NCBI GenBank assembly: GCA_009781695.1
Contig: WQVH01000004.1
Span: 1 to 64,000 of the forward strand
Length of the DNA stretch: 64,000 nucleotides
Source: Oscillospiraceae bacterium
Lineage (GTDB): Bacteria > Bacillota > Clostridia > Oscillospirales > Oscillospiraceae
Direction of reading: 5' to 3'
How positions within the stretch are numbered: the first letter of the stretch is position 1; every line of letters starts with the position of its first letter. The position numbers were made by a program, and so were the translations under genes. Of this stretch, positions 19,185 to 30,011 are shown piece after piece. Below the pieces are notes generated by a model. The model was given only the letters and a program-made list of their open reading frames with translations. It had not been told where the DNA came from and made no database searches.

Positions 19185-19960
19185 GATTTGTGTCTCCTTC
19201 CGAGTACAAAGACTAAGGTTGCCAGTACCAGTGCGATAATTCCGAGTATACCGAGATTAAGCAGCGCCCTGCTCATGTCATCAAATACAGGGCCGGCGTA
19301 TAATATTGCACGAAAACCCAATGCCAGCGGCGTACCTTGTTGTTGTATAAAGGTCGCTATAGGGCTGTTGCCGAGCGGGATAAACAGCATACCGCTTAGA
19401 AACATCATTCCAAAACAAAGAATGTTAAATGCCACCGTTGCCGCCTTACGTTTTGGCGCTATTTGGGAAATAAACGCTGCAAACAACTGACTGATAATAG
19501 ACACCAGTAAAATTATAGATACGAACATCAGTGGATTGCCAAAATGCACATTGAAAACGAGTGCACTCACACCAAAGAGTACGAAAGCTTGTGCGAGGTT
19601 GAATATCCAACTGGCCATCACTGCGCCGGAGATAAACGCACGCCTTGGGATTGGGGTGGCGGCCAAACGCCACCGCACAGAACCTTCTTTGAGGTCATCG
19701 TAGAGATTATATATCAGCAGTTCACCGGAAAAAAACTGAAATGACACCATGAACATCGCTGCAATGAAAGTTGCCGTTGCGGTGATCCCGGCTTCGGCAG
19801 CAGCGAGATCTCCGCCTTGCAGTTCAAACATTCCGATATTGCCGAGCATGTTGAGTACCACCAGTGCTAAGGGCAATCCGATATAGACAAGCAAATTGAT
19901 GGGATGTCTGACTGAGCGCTTAAAGTAATGTGCAAATATTGTCGAAACTCTGTTCATCAT
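19181..19960 (-). CDS. ABC-2 type transporter permease
   Basis: Multi-TM; DDLKEGSVRWRLAATPIPRRAFI; overlaps next gene by 4 nt. Confidence 0.85.
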   Translation of the reverse strand: MMNRVSTIFAHYFKRSVRHPINLLVYIGLPLALVVLNMLGNIGMFELQGGDLAAAEAGITATATFIAAMFMVSFQFFSGELLIYNLYDDLKEGSVRWRLAATPIPRRAFISGAVMASWIFNLAQAFVLFGVSALVFNVHFGNPLMFVSIILLVSIISQLFAAFISQIAPKRKAATVAFNILCFGMMFLSGMLFIPLGNSPIATFIQQQGTPLALGFRAILYAGPVFDDMSRALLNLGILGIIALVLATLVFVLGRRHKS

Positions 19961-20907
19961 TACACCTCTCCTTCATCACGCAGACGCTTGCCAGTCAGAG
20001 TCAAAAACACATCTTCTAAGTTCGGCTTATCTTCCGAAAATCCTGTGACACCACCATTGCGATGTGCTACTTCCATAATGCGATTGACATTGCCGCTTCC
20101 TGCGCCGGATGTAATCAGGTAATGGCTGCCCTCTACGGTCACACTTTTTACACCGGATATCGCGCGCAATTCTTCGGTGAGTCTGTCTGAGGGTTGTGCC
20201 GCTTGTAGGTTGATACGGTCTTCATATTGAATGCGGCTCATCAGATCGGCAATAGTTCCATCCGCAATGACTCGCCCTGCATCCATGATAGAAATATGAT
20301 CACAGATGGCTTGTACCTCTTCCATATAGTGGGACGTGTAGAGCACCGTGGTGCCTTTCTTTGCAAGCTGTTTTACAGACTCTAAAATATGATTGCGTGA
20401 TTGCGGGTCGATTCCCACTGTAGGTTCATCCATAATCACCAGCTTGGGTTTGTGTACCAGTGCGCAAGCAATATTCAGTCTGCGCTGCATGCCGCCGGAA
20501 AAAGTCTTCGGACGCTTTTTGGCACGATCTGCAAGACCTACAAAATCCAGCATTTCACTGACATTTTCGTCTAATTCAGCGCCTCTTAGCCCATACAGAC
20601 TACCAAAGTAACGCAGATTCTCAATTGCTGATAGCTCATTAAAAACTGTAAGCTCTTGAGTGACTAATCCTAAATTTCTCCGTACTTTCAGATTGTGGGT
20701 GTTTTGCTTTTGTCCGAAGACCTGTACTTCGCCGCCATCTGCGTCAATCAGGCCGCAGAGTGTGCGGATTGCGGTGGTCTTTCCTGCGCCGTTCGGGCCA
20801 AGCAGACCTAAAACTTCACCTTCGGCTACATCTAAATTTAAGTGGTCAAGTGCGGTCAGGTCACCATAGCGTTTTACCACGTTTTTCATACTTGCGATCA
20901 TATTCAT
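19960..20907 (-). CDS. ABC transporter ATP-binding protein
   Basis: GLLGPNGAGKTTAIR, FSGGMQRRLNIA, MDEPTVGIDPQSRN. Confidence 0.93.
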   Translation of the reverse strand: MNMIASMKNVVKRYGDLTALDHLNLDVAEGEVLGLLGPNGAGKTTAIRTLCGLIDADGGEVQVFGQKQNTHNLKVRRNLGLVTQELTVFNELSAIENLRYFGSLYGLRGAELDENVSEMLDFVGLADRAKKRPKTFSGGMQRRLNIACALVHKPKLVIMDEPTVGIDPQSRNHILESVKQLAKKGTTVLYTSHYMEEVQAICDHISIMDAGRVIADGTIADLMSRIQYEDRINLQAAQPSDRLTEELRAISGVKSVTVEGSHYLITSGAGSGNVNRIMEVAHRNGGVTGFSEDKPNLEDVFLTLTGKRLRDEGEV

Positions 20908-20959
20908 TCGCCTCCTCTAATTTCTGTGTTCAGTATAAAACAAATGAGGATAGGGTAAT

Positions 20960-20975
20960 AGTGACATTTGTCACT
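20960..20975. promoter_or_regulatory. Candidate operator: 7-2-7 palindrome upstream of the ABC/TCS operon
   Basis: AGTGACA tt TGTCACT just upstream of the ABC ATPase start. Confidence 0.35.
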
Positions 20976-21110
20976 TTGTTTGAAAGCTTTGGGTGTTTTT
21001 GTCACTGTACAAAGTGCAACCCAGCTGCACCCAATAAAATTAACACCGGAGACTACGTCATGTTCATGACATGGCCTCCGGCGCTTTTTCACCTGATTAT
21101 AATTAAGCGA

Positions 21111-22508
21111 CTATCCTACGATAGGCACTGTCATACCCACCATCTCAAAAGGCGGTGCATGCGGATCTACCGCCGCATTGTACTCCGAAACTGTGATTAA
21201 TGTGATCGGGAACGGTCTGGCTAGATAGGAATCCGGATCAAAGAAGTCATCTACATTACCCATGGTGACAACCGGACCCGGTGTAAGGAAGTTAGCCACC
21301 AGATTGTTCATCCGATCAAGATCGCCATCTTTGAAAATACCTTCAATGACTTGCATTGCGACCATTGCGGTGATTGCAGAGCTATTGTAACCCAGAGCAA
21401 GAAACTTGCCCTCTTTAAGCAGCTCCATAGTGGCTCTGGTTGCATCCGCAGCAGCGACCATATAGAAGTCCTGACCGGGTACGAGATTATGCTGCATCAA
21501 GACGACCTCAGCGCCGCCGATGAACATCGCACAAGCATCTAGCCAAAGAATATCCATATTTTGTCCATGCGCTACGATCAGGTCATTGGCTGCTCTCATG
21601 CCTCCGGGCGCATCCGGTGTCTCAGCTTGACCGAATCCGAGGAAATTGAGTCTCCATTCGGGTGCATTGAGGCTGCCCGCTCTCATAAATGCATCCCACA
21701 AATCATAGGCATCCAGCATCGCATACCAAATGGAGGGGTAGGGATTTCCTTCCATGTAGTGCATGGCATATAAAAATCCGGCGGTAAACGCCTTGCCTCT
21801 GGTCTCCGAAGAGTCCGAGCCAACCATATTGATGATCCATGCAATGTTAAACACGCGATCCGGATTCGCCGGGTCAAATACCCGCCTTGCTGTGTACGCA
21901 CCGGTGTTAAATCCGGATGCATATGAGTTGCTCAACACGTTAGTCGTCTGGAAGCCCATCTCATCAGCAGACATGTTGGATGTCGCTATGAGCGGAATAC
22001 CTGCTTCTGCTGATCTTCTGTAAGCTGCGGCAAGAGCCAGTGCATTACCGTGCAAAAAGATTGCATCCATTTCCAGAGAAATAAAAGCGTCCACTTGCTG
22101 ACCGGCAACTTCTAGGTCTCTATCATAAACTTGAAGCACGAGCTCATGTCCTGCCTCTTCCAGCATACGTCTGAGTTCGGCTTCCATAACGATGAAAAAT
22201 GGGGCGCCGATGTATCCTAATGACATGCCGATCCGCAGAGAGTCTCTGGGTTCTTGATTCATTACGCCCTTATCGATGTGTGCTCTGTCCGCAAGCCGTT
22301 GCGGTGGGATACCGGCAAATCTGATCGGGTCACGCTCCATGAGGGCATAGACACGATCTCTTGCAGTCATTTCATCATTTCCATTGACGTCTCCTGGTGT
22401 ATCTGTACCGGAATCGGCGGGTGGTGTTGCGGGTTGACCGGCACAAGCAGCCAATAAGCCCAGTACCAGACACGCAATCAGTGCGCATGATATGATTTTC
22501 TTTAACAT
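21111..22508 (-). CDS. Sugar-type ABC transporter substrate-binding lipoprotein
   Basis: LGLLAACAG lipobox; periplasmic-binding fold SLGYIGAPFFIVMEAELRRMLEEAG; next to RbsC/RbsA-like genes. Confidence 0.85.
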   Translation of the reverse strand: MLKKIISCALIACLVLGLLAACAGQPATPPADSGTDTPGDVNGNDEMTARDRVYALMERDPIRFAGIPPQRLADRAHIDKGVMNQEPRDSLRIGMSLGYIGAPFFIVMEAELRRMLEEAGHELVLQVYDRDLEVAGQQVDAFISLEMDAIFLHGNALALAAAYRRSAEAGIPLIATSNMSADEMGFQTTNVLSNSYASGFNTGAYTARRVFDPANPDRVFNIAWIINMVGSDSSETRGKAFTAGFLYAMHYMEGNPYPSIWYAMLDAYDLWDAFMRAGSLNAPEWRLNFLGFGQAETPDAPGGMRAANDLIVAHGQNMDILWLDACAMFIGGAEVVLMQHNLVPGQDFYMVAAADATRATMELLKEGKFLALGYNSSAITAMVAMQVIEGIFKDGDLDRMNNLVANFLTPGPVVTMGNVDDFFDPDSYLARPFPITLITVSEYNAAVDPHAPPFEMVGMTVPIVG

Positions 22509-22588
22509 TTTTTCACTCCTCTTTCATAATTATGAACGGTTTTTATATCTCCAATGCTAAGGTGCTCAAGCACACCTCGGCATATCGT

Positions 22589-23635
22589 TTATCTGCTGTC
22601 TTTTGAGGCGATGACGCTGCGCAGAAAAATTGCAAGAATAATGACAATCGCTCTGACCACCCATTGCGGGTGCGCCGGAACAGAGGCCAAGTTCATAATG
22701 TTTCCTATAACGGCCATGATAAAAATACCGACAACCGTATAAGGAACTGTACCTTTACCGCCGCTAATGCTACCGCCTCCGATGATTACAGCGGCTATGG
22801 AGGTCATCGCCCAGTCTCCCTGAGCCGTAGTCGGCGCTGAAGAACCGGCACCGGCTGTCACCAGTATTCCCGCAAGTCCCGAAAGAAACGCACATATGAC
22901 GTAGGCCAGAAACTGATACTTTCTTATATCTATACCGGCAAGCGAAACCGCTGCGGGATTGCTGCCCACCGCTTTGGTCATACGGCCAAAAGATGTATAT
23001 GCCATGATGAGCCAGAAAATAATGACAATAAATGCGGAAACATAGACACGCCACGGAATGCCAAATACCGGGTCATTGGCCATACCGAACTCAATAAATC
23101 CCGGAATCAATGGATCAGAGCCGGTGAGCATTCTAAAAGCGCCGCCTGTAACAATAAATACAAGCCCCAATCCGGCAAAGCTCATCGCTAAGGTAACAAT
23201 AAACGGAGCCATTTTCAAAAAAGCAACCAAGAAGCCATTGATTGCGCCCAGCGCTGCACAAGCCAGCAGTGTAATCAATATGGCCGGAATGAGCGGCAAG
23301 TCATTCATGGCCACAAACTCGGTGAGCAAAACGCTGCCCAATCCCACGATACTGGCCACCGACAGGTCGATTCCTCCGGTCAGCATGACAATCAAAATGC
23401 CGACACCAACCAATAGAAAGCTCACTTGCTGCCTGAGTATATTGACAATGTTATTCGAACTCAAGAAAATCGGTGACCATATCGCAGAGCCTATGATCAA
23501 CAAAATAAGAATGAGCAGTGCATTGTGATTGATCAAAAAGCTGCGCAGAGTCATCTTTCTCGCACCAACACTTATCTTGCTTCTGTCTGGCGGCGGCTTC
23601 GTTAATCTTTCAGGTCCTTCATTAAAATTAAACAT
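22589..23635 (-). CDS. Sugar ABC transporter permease (RbsC-like)
   Basis: NIVNILRQQVSFLLVGVGILIVMLTGGIDLSVASIVGL; GGGSISGGKGT. Confidence 0.92.
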   Translation of the reverse strand: MFNFNEGPERLTKPPPDRSKISVGARKMTLRSFLINHNALLILILLIIGSAIWSPIFLSSNNIVNILRQQVSFLLVGVGILIVMLTGGIDLSVASIVGLGSVLLTEFVAMNDLPLIPAILITLLACAALGAINGFLVAFLKMAPFIVTLAMSFAGLGLVFIVTGGAFRMLTGSDPLIPGFIEFGMANDPVFGIPWRVYVSAFIVIIFWLIMAYTSFGRMTKAVGSNPAAVSLAGIDIRKYQFLAYVICAFLSGLAGILVTAGAGSSAPTTAQGDWAMTSIAAVIIGGGSISGGKGTVPYTVVGIFIMAVIGNIMNLASVPAHPQWVVRAIVIILAIFLRSVIASKDSR

Positions 23636-25151
23636 CAGCAGTTACCCCCATGACATAGTTTATTATGTTTTGCTCGCTAAGCTCATCTTTTTGCAAAACG
23701 CCGACACTTACTCCCTCACGTATGACAAAGGCTCTGTCACACATACCAATGACCTCTGCCATCTCCGAGGAAATAATCACGACTGCATAATTTTGAGCGA
23801 CCATTTCATTGATTATGTTAAATATTTCAATCTTAGCTCCGACATCAACACCTCTGGTCGGCTCATCTAAGATCATGACCTTACATCCCGAGGCTAAAAG
23901 TCTTGCTATGCCTACTTTCTGCTGGTTTCCACCGGAGAGCGTGTTGACCTCATCCATCAGAGAGGCAGCTCTGAGTGAAACTTTTTGTGCAAAGTCCAGA
24001 GTAAACTGATCCTCTTTTTTTCTACTGATGATGCCGCCGACTTTGCTACAGAATCTCTTAAGACAAGAGAGCGAAATATTGTATTTGATCGGCATAGTCA
24101 GCACCACGCCTTCATGCTTGCGGTCTTCAGACAGCATGCCGACTCCTATTGAGAACGCTTTTTTTGGAGATGTGATCCGAACTTCTTTATCGCCAAGTGT
24201 CACCTTGCCGCTATCGAGTTTATCCACACCCAACATGGCGCGGATCGCCTCAGTTCGGCCTGATCCGACCAGTCCGCTCAGCCCGACAACCTCACCTTCA
24301 TGCACGTCAAACGATACATCCCGCACCATGCGCCCTGCTTTAAGATGCTCCACCTTCATCGCCAGTTTCCCGATGTTGGATTGACGTTTCGGAAAATAAT
24401 CGTCCAAGTTGCGCCCAATCATCATATTGACAAGCTGCTGCTGGTCAATATCCGCCATTTCTTTGGTGTCCACGTATCGACCATCTTTGAGCACGGTGAC
24501 ACGATCACCCAACCGAAAGACCTCTTCCAATCGGTGCGAAATATATATGATGGACACGCCTTTGTCTCTGAGCCGATTAAGCAATACAAATAGCTGCTCA
24601 ACCTCTTTGTTGGTCAGCACAGCAGTGGGTTCATCCAAGACCAATATGTGTGCGTTTCTGGAAAGTGCCTTGCAGATTTCGATGACCTGTTGGTATGCCG
24701 TTGTAAGCTCGCCAACCAACATAGCGGGATTGATGTTCCCAAATCCGATTTCATCCAGAAATTCTGAGGCTCTTTTGTTTAATTGTTTAAAACTTACAAG
24801 CGCATGTTGATTGCGAAATTCATCAATGAAGATATTCTCCGCTACGGATAGATCCGGCACCAAAGCAAACTCCTGATAAATGACCGAAACGCCATTGGCA
24901 ATTCCATCTTTCGGTCCGGAGATATGTACCTTTTTGCCCCTGATATGTATTGCTCCGCTGTCTGCTTTTTCCGCTCCGGAAAGCACCTTGATCAGTGTTG
25001 ATTTTCCGGCACCGTTTTCTCCCATCAAAGCGTGGATCTCTCCGGGCTTTACATTCAAACTTACATCTTTAAGCGCAGATACTCCGCCATAGCTCTTGTG
25101 TATGCCTTGCATCATCAGTTGATACGTATCATCATATTTCAGCGCACTCAC
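23628..25151 (-). CDS. Sugar ABC transporter ATP-binding protein (RbsA/MglA-like, two NBDs)
   Basis: ALMGENGAGKSTLIKVLSG, VLDEPTAVLT, SGGNQQKVGIARLL, LDEPTRGVDVGAK. Confidence 0.95.
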   Translation of the reverse strand: MSALKYDDTYQLMMQGIHKSYGGVSALKDVSLNVKPGEIHALMGENGAGKSTLIKVLSGAEKADSGAIHIRGKKVHISGPKDGIANGVSVIYQEFALVPDLSVAENIFIDEFRNQHALVSFKQLNKRASEFLDEIGFGNINPAMLVGELTTAYQQVIEICKALSRNAHILVLDEPTAVLTNKEVEQLFVLLNRLRDKGVSIIYISHRLEEVFRLGDRVTVLKDGRYVDTKEMADIDQQQLVNMMIGRNLDDYFPKRQSNIGKLAMKVEHLKAGRMVRDVSFDVHEGEVVGLSGLVGSGRTEAIRAMLGVDKLDSGKVTLGDKEVRITSPKKAFSIGVGMLSEDRKHEGVVLTMPIKYNISLSCLKRFCSKVGGIISRKKEDQFTLDFAQKVSLRAASLMDEVNTLSGGNQQKVGIARLLASGCKVMILDEPTRGVDVGAKIEIFNIINEMVAQNYAVVIISSEMAEVIGMCDRAFVIREGVSVGVLQKDELSEQNIINYVMGVTADV

Positions 25152-25325
25152 CCTCTCTCTTGTGCAGTCAGGTCAATTCGTCAATAAAAAAATATACCCA
25201 TATGCGCAGGGGGGTTAAATTGTCCGGGGCGCATTGAGTTTAGGTTGGATTATAACAAATATTGATCACAACAATCAAGAAAGAAAATATTTTTGGGAAT
25301 ATCACCAAACCGTTATAGTCAAATT

Positions 25326-27599
25326 TCACATAATTTTGACCCGTTTTAACCGCAAAGCGTTGAGTAGTACAGATATAGACGATAGCGACATGGCCACCGC
25401 TGCAATCATAGGGTCTAACAGCGGTCCGCCTGCCAAAAACCATAACCCCATCGCAATCGGTATACACAACACATTGTAGAAAAATGCCCAAAAGAGGTTT
25501 TGCTTTATATTTTTTATGGTCTTGCGTGAGAGGATGATGGCAGAAGCAATTGAAGATAAATCTCCGCGCATCAGGACAATATCCGCAGATTCAATGGCTA
25601 CATCCGTGCCTTGCCCAATGGCAATGCCCACATCGGCTTGAGCAAGCGCCGGCGCATCATTTATGCCATCACCGACCATGGCTACCTTTTTCCCGGATGC
25701 TTGTAGGTTTTTGATATTTTCCGCCTTATCTTGCGGCAATACCTCTGCAAGCACCGTGGTGATACCGGCCTTTCGCGCCACCGCAGCGGCTGTTACTTTG
25801 TTGTCACCGGTGAGCATGATGATCTCTATACCCATGCCGGATAATTTATCGACTGCGGCTTTGGAGTCCGGCTTTATGATATCTGCTACGGCGATAATGC
25901 CCGCCAACTTTTGGTCTATCGCTACATACATGGGTGTTTTTCCGTCTTGAGCTAAACCCTCGCTGTCGTGGATACTTTTTCCGAGATCAATGCCGCTATT
26001 ATTCATCAGCCGCTCGTTGCCAATGTGCACGGCTTTGCCGTCAATTTCAGCGCTGATGCCTTGTCCGGGTATGGAGATAAAAGATGTTGGTTCGATAAAT
26101 TTCACACGTTCTTCTTCGCCCTTTAAAACAATGGATTCTCCGAGCGGGTGTTCTGATCTTTTTTCGGCACAAGCCGTCAAACGCAGAATTTCATGCGCTG
26201 TATAGCCGCTCATCGGCACGATATCTGCAACATGAGGCTTGCCCACGGTTATCGTTCCGGTCTTGTCTAGAACAACGGTCTGGATTTTATGTGCGGTCTC
26301 CAGTGATTCGCCGCTTTTTATAAGTACACCGCTTTCCGCCCCTTTGCCCATGCCCACCATGATGGATGTAGGCGTGGCCAGGCCTAGGGCACAAGGACAT
26401 GCAACAATGAGTATGGCTATGAATATCCGCATGGCAAACCATATGGTAGAAGGATCACCGGCTGCGTGGGCGGCAATAAAGTTTGCACCGAAGAAGTACC
26501 ACCCTGCGAGGGAGGCAAAAGCGATCACAATGATCGTTGGTACAAATTTTTCTGAAATCACATCCGCCATGGCAGCGATTGGCGCTTTGCGGCCTTGAGC
26601 TTCTTCTACCAATTTGATGATTTGTGCAAGTGCAGTGTCACTGCCAACCTTTGTGGCTCTATATTTTATTGAGCCGTTTTTGTTGATACTTGCACCAATG
26701 ACTGTATCTCCAATGCATTTGCGCACAGGCATGGATTCTCCGGTCAGCATGGATTCGTCTACATTGGTCTCACCTTCAACGACTGTGCCATCTACAGGCA
26801 TTTTTTCACCGGGGCGCACAATGATGATGTCATCGACGGATACTTCATCGATGAATATTTCCATTTCATTGCCATCACGTATGACTTTGGCAGTCTTCGG
26901 GGCGAGTTCCATCAGCTTCTTAATGGCTTCTCCGGTTTTACCTTTTGCGAGAGCTTCCATATACTTGCCTATAACAATAAGCGTCAGAATAACGCCGACG
27001 ATTTCATAAAATGGTTCGTAATTTCCACCGGAAAATATATTGACGAAAGTAAGGTATAGGCTATACACAAAGGCCGCAGCAGTGCCTTTGGCAATGAGTG
27101 AGTCCATATTGGGACTGCGCTGAATCAGTAGCGCTCTGACGCCTCGGGTGTAGATTTTTTGATTGACGATGACTACAGGGAGTGTGAGTACGAGTTGTAT
27201 GACTGTGTTCTGCCATGCAAATTCACGCAATATCCAATGGTGCAATTCGGGGCGGTCGAATAGGTGTAGTGCATGCGGAATCATGGCGATTAAAAATAAA
27301 GGCAGTGTAAAAATTGCAGAGATGATCAGTCGCTTGCGCAATTCCGAAATTTCTTGCTTTTTCCGTGCCGATTCTATATCAATGCGCTCTTCTTCATGCA
27401 GTGCATAGCCCAATTTCGCCATGGTTTGCATAATGTTCACCATGGATATTTCGCTATCATTATACGATAAGTGCAGCTTCTCTGCGGCAAAATTGACGCT
27501 GGCTTCACTTACACCGGGCTGCTTGCCTACTATTTTTTCTATGGCCGCAGCGCAAGCTGCGCAGGTCATCCCCTCGATATTAAATGCTTTGTTTTTCAT
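25326..27599 (-). CDS. copA: Copper-translocating P-type ATPase
   Basis: N-terminal [39 protein letters not shown]. Confidence 0.95.
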   Translation of the reverse strand: MKNKAFNIEGMTCAACAAAIEKIVGKQPGVSEASVNFAAEKLHLSYNDSEISMVNIMQTMAKLGYALHEEERIDIESARKKQEISELRKRLIISAIFTLPLFLIAMIPHALHLFDRPELHHWILREFAWQNTVIQLVLTLPVVIVNQKIYTRGVRALLIQRSPNMDSLIAKGTAAAFVYSLYLTFVNIFSGGNYEPFYEIVGVILTLIVIGKYMEALAKGKTGEAIKKLMELAPKTAKVIRDGNEMEIFIDEVSVDDIIIVRPGEKMPVDGTVVEGETNVDESMLTGESMPVRKCIGDTVIGASINKNGSIKYRATKVGSDTALAQIIKLVEEAQGRKAPIAAMADVISEKFVPTIIVIAFASLAGWYFFGANFIAAHAAGDPSTIWFAMRIFIAILIVACPCALGLATPTSIMVGMGKGAESGVLIKSGESLETAHKIQTVVLDKTGTITVGKPHVADIVPMSGYTAHEILRLTACAEKRSEHPLGESIVLKGEEERVKFIEPTSFISIPGQGISAEIDGKAVHIGNERLMNNSGIDLGKSIHDSEGLAQDGKTPMYVAIDQKLAGIIAVADIIKPDSKAAVDKLSGMGIEIIMLTGDNKVTAAAVARKAGITTVLAEVLPQDKAENIKNLQASGKKVAMVGDGINDAPALAQADVGIAIGQGTDVAIESADIVLMRGDLSSIASAIILSRKTIKNIKQNLFWAFFYNVLCIPIAMGLWFLAGGPLLDPMIAAVAMSLSSISVLLNALRLKRVKIM

Positions 27600-27816
27600 G
27601 GAGTTATCCGCCCTTTATCGTCGATAAGACTCATGATAACACCGTTTTTGTCATATTGCCAGTAGTTTGTACCGTTCAGAAACGTACAATGTGGGTTTGC
27701 ACCAGCACATGAGATGCTTGCTCATGATAAATTAAATCTCCAATTACAACGCCACTATTTTTCAGTTGCATTTTTCTAAAAGTCGGATATACTTAATATT
27801 GGGGGGAGTTGAGCGC

Positions 27817-28068
27817 ATGGGTAAAAAAGAAAAGTTAATAGAACGCTTGATAAGCAATCCAAAGGACTTTACTTTTAACGAAATGCATACTGTATTGATA
27901 TCTTTGGGATTCAAAATTTTCACAAAGGGAAAAACAAGCGGCTCTCGTGTTAAGTTTATAAGAGGTAATATAGCAATCATCCTGCACAAGCCACACCCCA
28001 GAAAAGAACTTCTGGAATACCAAATAAAGCAAGTCTTAGACATCCTGAAAAAGGAGAATATGATATGA
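27817..28068 (+). CDS. hicA: HicA-family type II toxin
   Basis: Small basic protein, GKTSGSRVKFIRGNIAIILHKPHPRKELLEYQIKQVLD; ATGA overlap with hicB. Confidence 0.85.
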   Translation: MGKKEKLIERLISNPKDFTFNEMHTVLISLGFKIFTKGKTSGSRVKFIRGNIAIILHKPHPRKELLEYQIKQVLDILKKENMI

Positions 28069-28412
28069 GCAATCTATTAGAATACAAAGGATATTATGGT
28101 TCGGTCGAATTTTCCGCGACTGACAACATTCTTTTTGGAAGCGTTCTTGGCGTAAGCAGCCTTATTTCCTATGAAGGAGACAGTGTGTTCGCCTTAAAAG
28201 AGGACTTCGAAGGTGCGATTGATGATTATCTTGAAATGTGCCTTGACAATGGTGTTGACCCCGAGAAAGTGTATAGAGGTAATTTTAATGTGCGTGTATC
28301 TCCTGAACTTCATAAGAAATTGGCACTTTACTCAGCCGTGCATGGACAGTCGCTTAATTCTACTGTAGAAGAGGCAATTAGACGTTATGTTACAGTACGA
28401 GAAAAGGAGTAG
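28065..28412 (+). CDS. hicB: HicB-family antitoxin with C-terminal ribbon-helix-helix domain
   Basis: YYGSVEFSATDNILFGSVLGV...FNVRVSPELHKKLALYSAVHGQSLNSTVEEAIRRYV. Confidence 0.9.
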   Translation: MSNLLEYKGYYGSVEFSATDNILFGSVLGVSSLISYEGDSVFALKEDFEGAIDDYLEMCLDNGVDPEKVYRGNFNVRVSPELHKKLALYSAVHGQSLNSTVEEAIRRYVTVREKE

Positions 28413-28495
28413 TTGTTAGCTACTCCCCAATGCAAAAGGTTGTATAAATAAGCCAAGTGTTCCTACAACCTCAAATGCTGTAAGAACACCCCGAC

Positions 28496-28581
28496 TGGTG
28501 CCGGCGAAGGGACTTGAACCCCCACATACTTTCATATAACGGATTTTGAGTCCGTCGCGTCTGCCATTCCGCCACGCCGGC
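28496..28581 (-). tRNA. tRNA-Leu(CAA)
   Basis: Class II cloverleaf, GCCGGCG acceptor, CTCAAAA anticodon loop, long variable arm, encoded CCA. Confidence 0.92.
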
Positions 28582-28671
28582 TTATTGTTGTGACTTCCAT
28601 GAGAGACTATACAACAAATCGGCGCATATTTCAAGCAATTTTTTCATTGCATATCTATTACAGCGATGCCC

Positions 28672-29841
28672 TTACTGCGCACCAAGCAGCTTCTGCTTGA
28701 GTTCCGCTTCAATTTTCACAAGCTCTTGTGAGGCCTCCGCACGCCGCTTTGAACCTTCAACCTGAATGACACGCACCTCGTCAAGCGTCGCAATGAGATT
28801 CTGATTGGTTTGTTTGAGTGTTTCAAGATCAACGATACCACGCTCAGATTCTTTGGCAATCTCAATAGTACCCATCTTAAGCGCCTCGGCATTCTTGCGC
28901 AAAAGTTCATTCGTTGTATCCGTAACACTGCGTTGCGCTTGCATGGCCTGTTGCGAGTGATGCAAACTCAAAGCCAATACCATCTGACTCTTCCACAGCG
29001 GAATCGTATTGACGATAGATGTCTGAATTTTTTCGAGCATCAGCGCATCGTTGTTTTGAATCATACGGATTTGAGGGGACATTTGAATCGAGATCATTCG
29101 CGTAAGTTCGAGGTCATGTATCTTCTTTTCAAATCTATTGCACATATTCGCCAGATCATTTGCAGCTTGTGCATCTTCCGGCTGTCCTGTTTCGGCAGCT
29201 CTGGCTTGGAGTGCTTTCAAGTCATTTTCCAACACATGCTGTAACTTCTGCTTACCGGCCAAAATATACATCGTCAGTTCTTTGTAGTATCCGGTGTTCA
29301 GCTCATACATTTTGTCCAACATAGAAATATCTTTTAGCAGCGTCACTTGATGCTTTTCCAGAGCGGCAACTATTTTGTCGACATTCGCTTCTGCTTTGTC
29401 GTACTGCGCTTTGAGCGTTGCAAGGAAGTTCTGCGCCTTGCGGAATATTCCGCGGATGCCTTTTTTCTGATCTTCATCAAAGTTAAATCCTTGCAGCTCC
29501 ACGGTAAGGCTCGTGAGCATGTTTCCTACATCGCCCATATCTTTTGCTCTGACATTATTGAGCGCAGAGCCGGAAAAGTCGGCAATATGTTTCTGAGCCG
29601 CCGCACCATATGACAAAACCATATTGGTGTTCGTAATGTCGATTTGTTCAGAGAACGACTTCACCATCTCCTGCTCTTGCTCAGATAACTGGCTCATCTC
29701 TTTGCAAACGGCAGAGGTCGCCTCAGGTGTCAGCTCCAGTTCTATACTATCCGCAGCCGGTGTTTCGGGCGTTATTTCATTTAGATTCGGCGCTAATGTC
29801 AGCGTAGGCGGCGGGGACAGTGTCAGGGTGTTGTCAATCAT
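28672..29841 (-). CDS. Toxic anion resistance protein, TelA family
   Basis: FNFDEDQKKGIRGIFRKAQNFLATLKAQYDKAEANVDKIVAALEKHQVTLLKDISMLDKMYELN. Confidence 0.9.
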   Translation of the reverse strand: MIDNTLTLSPPPTLTLAPNLNEITPETPAADSIELELTPEATSAVCKEMSQLSEQEQEMVKSFSEQIDITNTNMVLSYGAAAQKHIADFSGSALNNVRAKDMGDVGNMLTSLTVELQGFNFDEDQKKGIRGIFRKAQNFLATLKAQYDKAEANVDKIVAALEKHQVTLLKDISMLDKMYELNTGYYKELTMYILAGKQKLQHVLENDLKALQARAAETGQPEDAQAANDLANMCNRFEKKIHDLELTRMISIQMSPQIRMIQNNDALMLEKIQTSIVNTIPLWKSQMVLALSLHHSQQAMQAQRSVTDTTNELLRKNAEALKMGTIEIAKESERGIVDLETLKQTNQNLIATLDEVRVIQVEGSKRRAEASQELVKIEAELKQKLLGAQ

Positions 29842-30011
29842 TTTTCATTCTCCTTAATCATTTCAGTGATTTTGGTCGCCATACTCTTTTTAATATGCGC
29901 GCGGAGCGCTCATCGTATCAACGTTCTTTAACAAGCACATGCCTTTCATATGCACACATCGCTCCTCGATTATAGTAGATGCGCAGATTATGTGTCAAAT
30001 TATTTTCCCGG

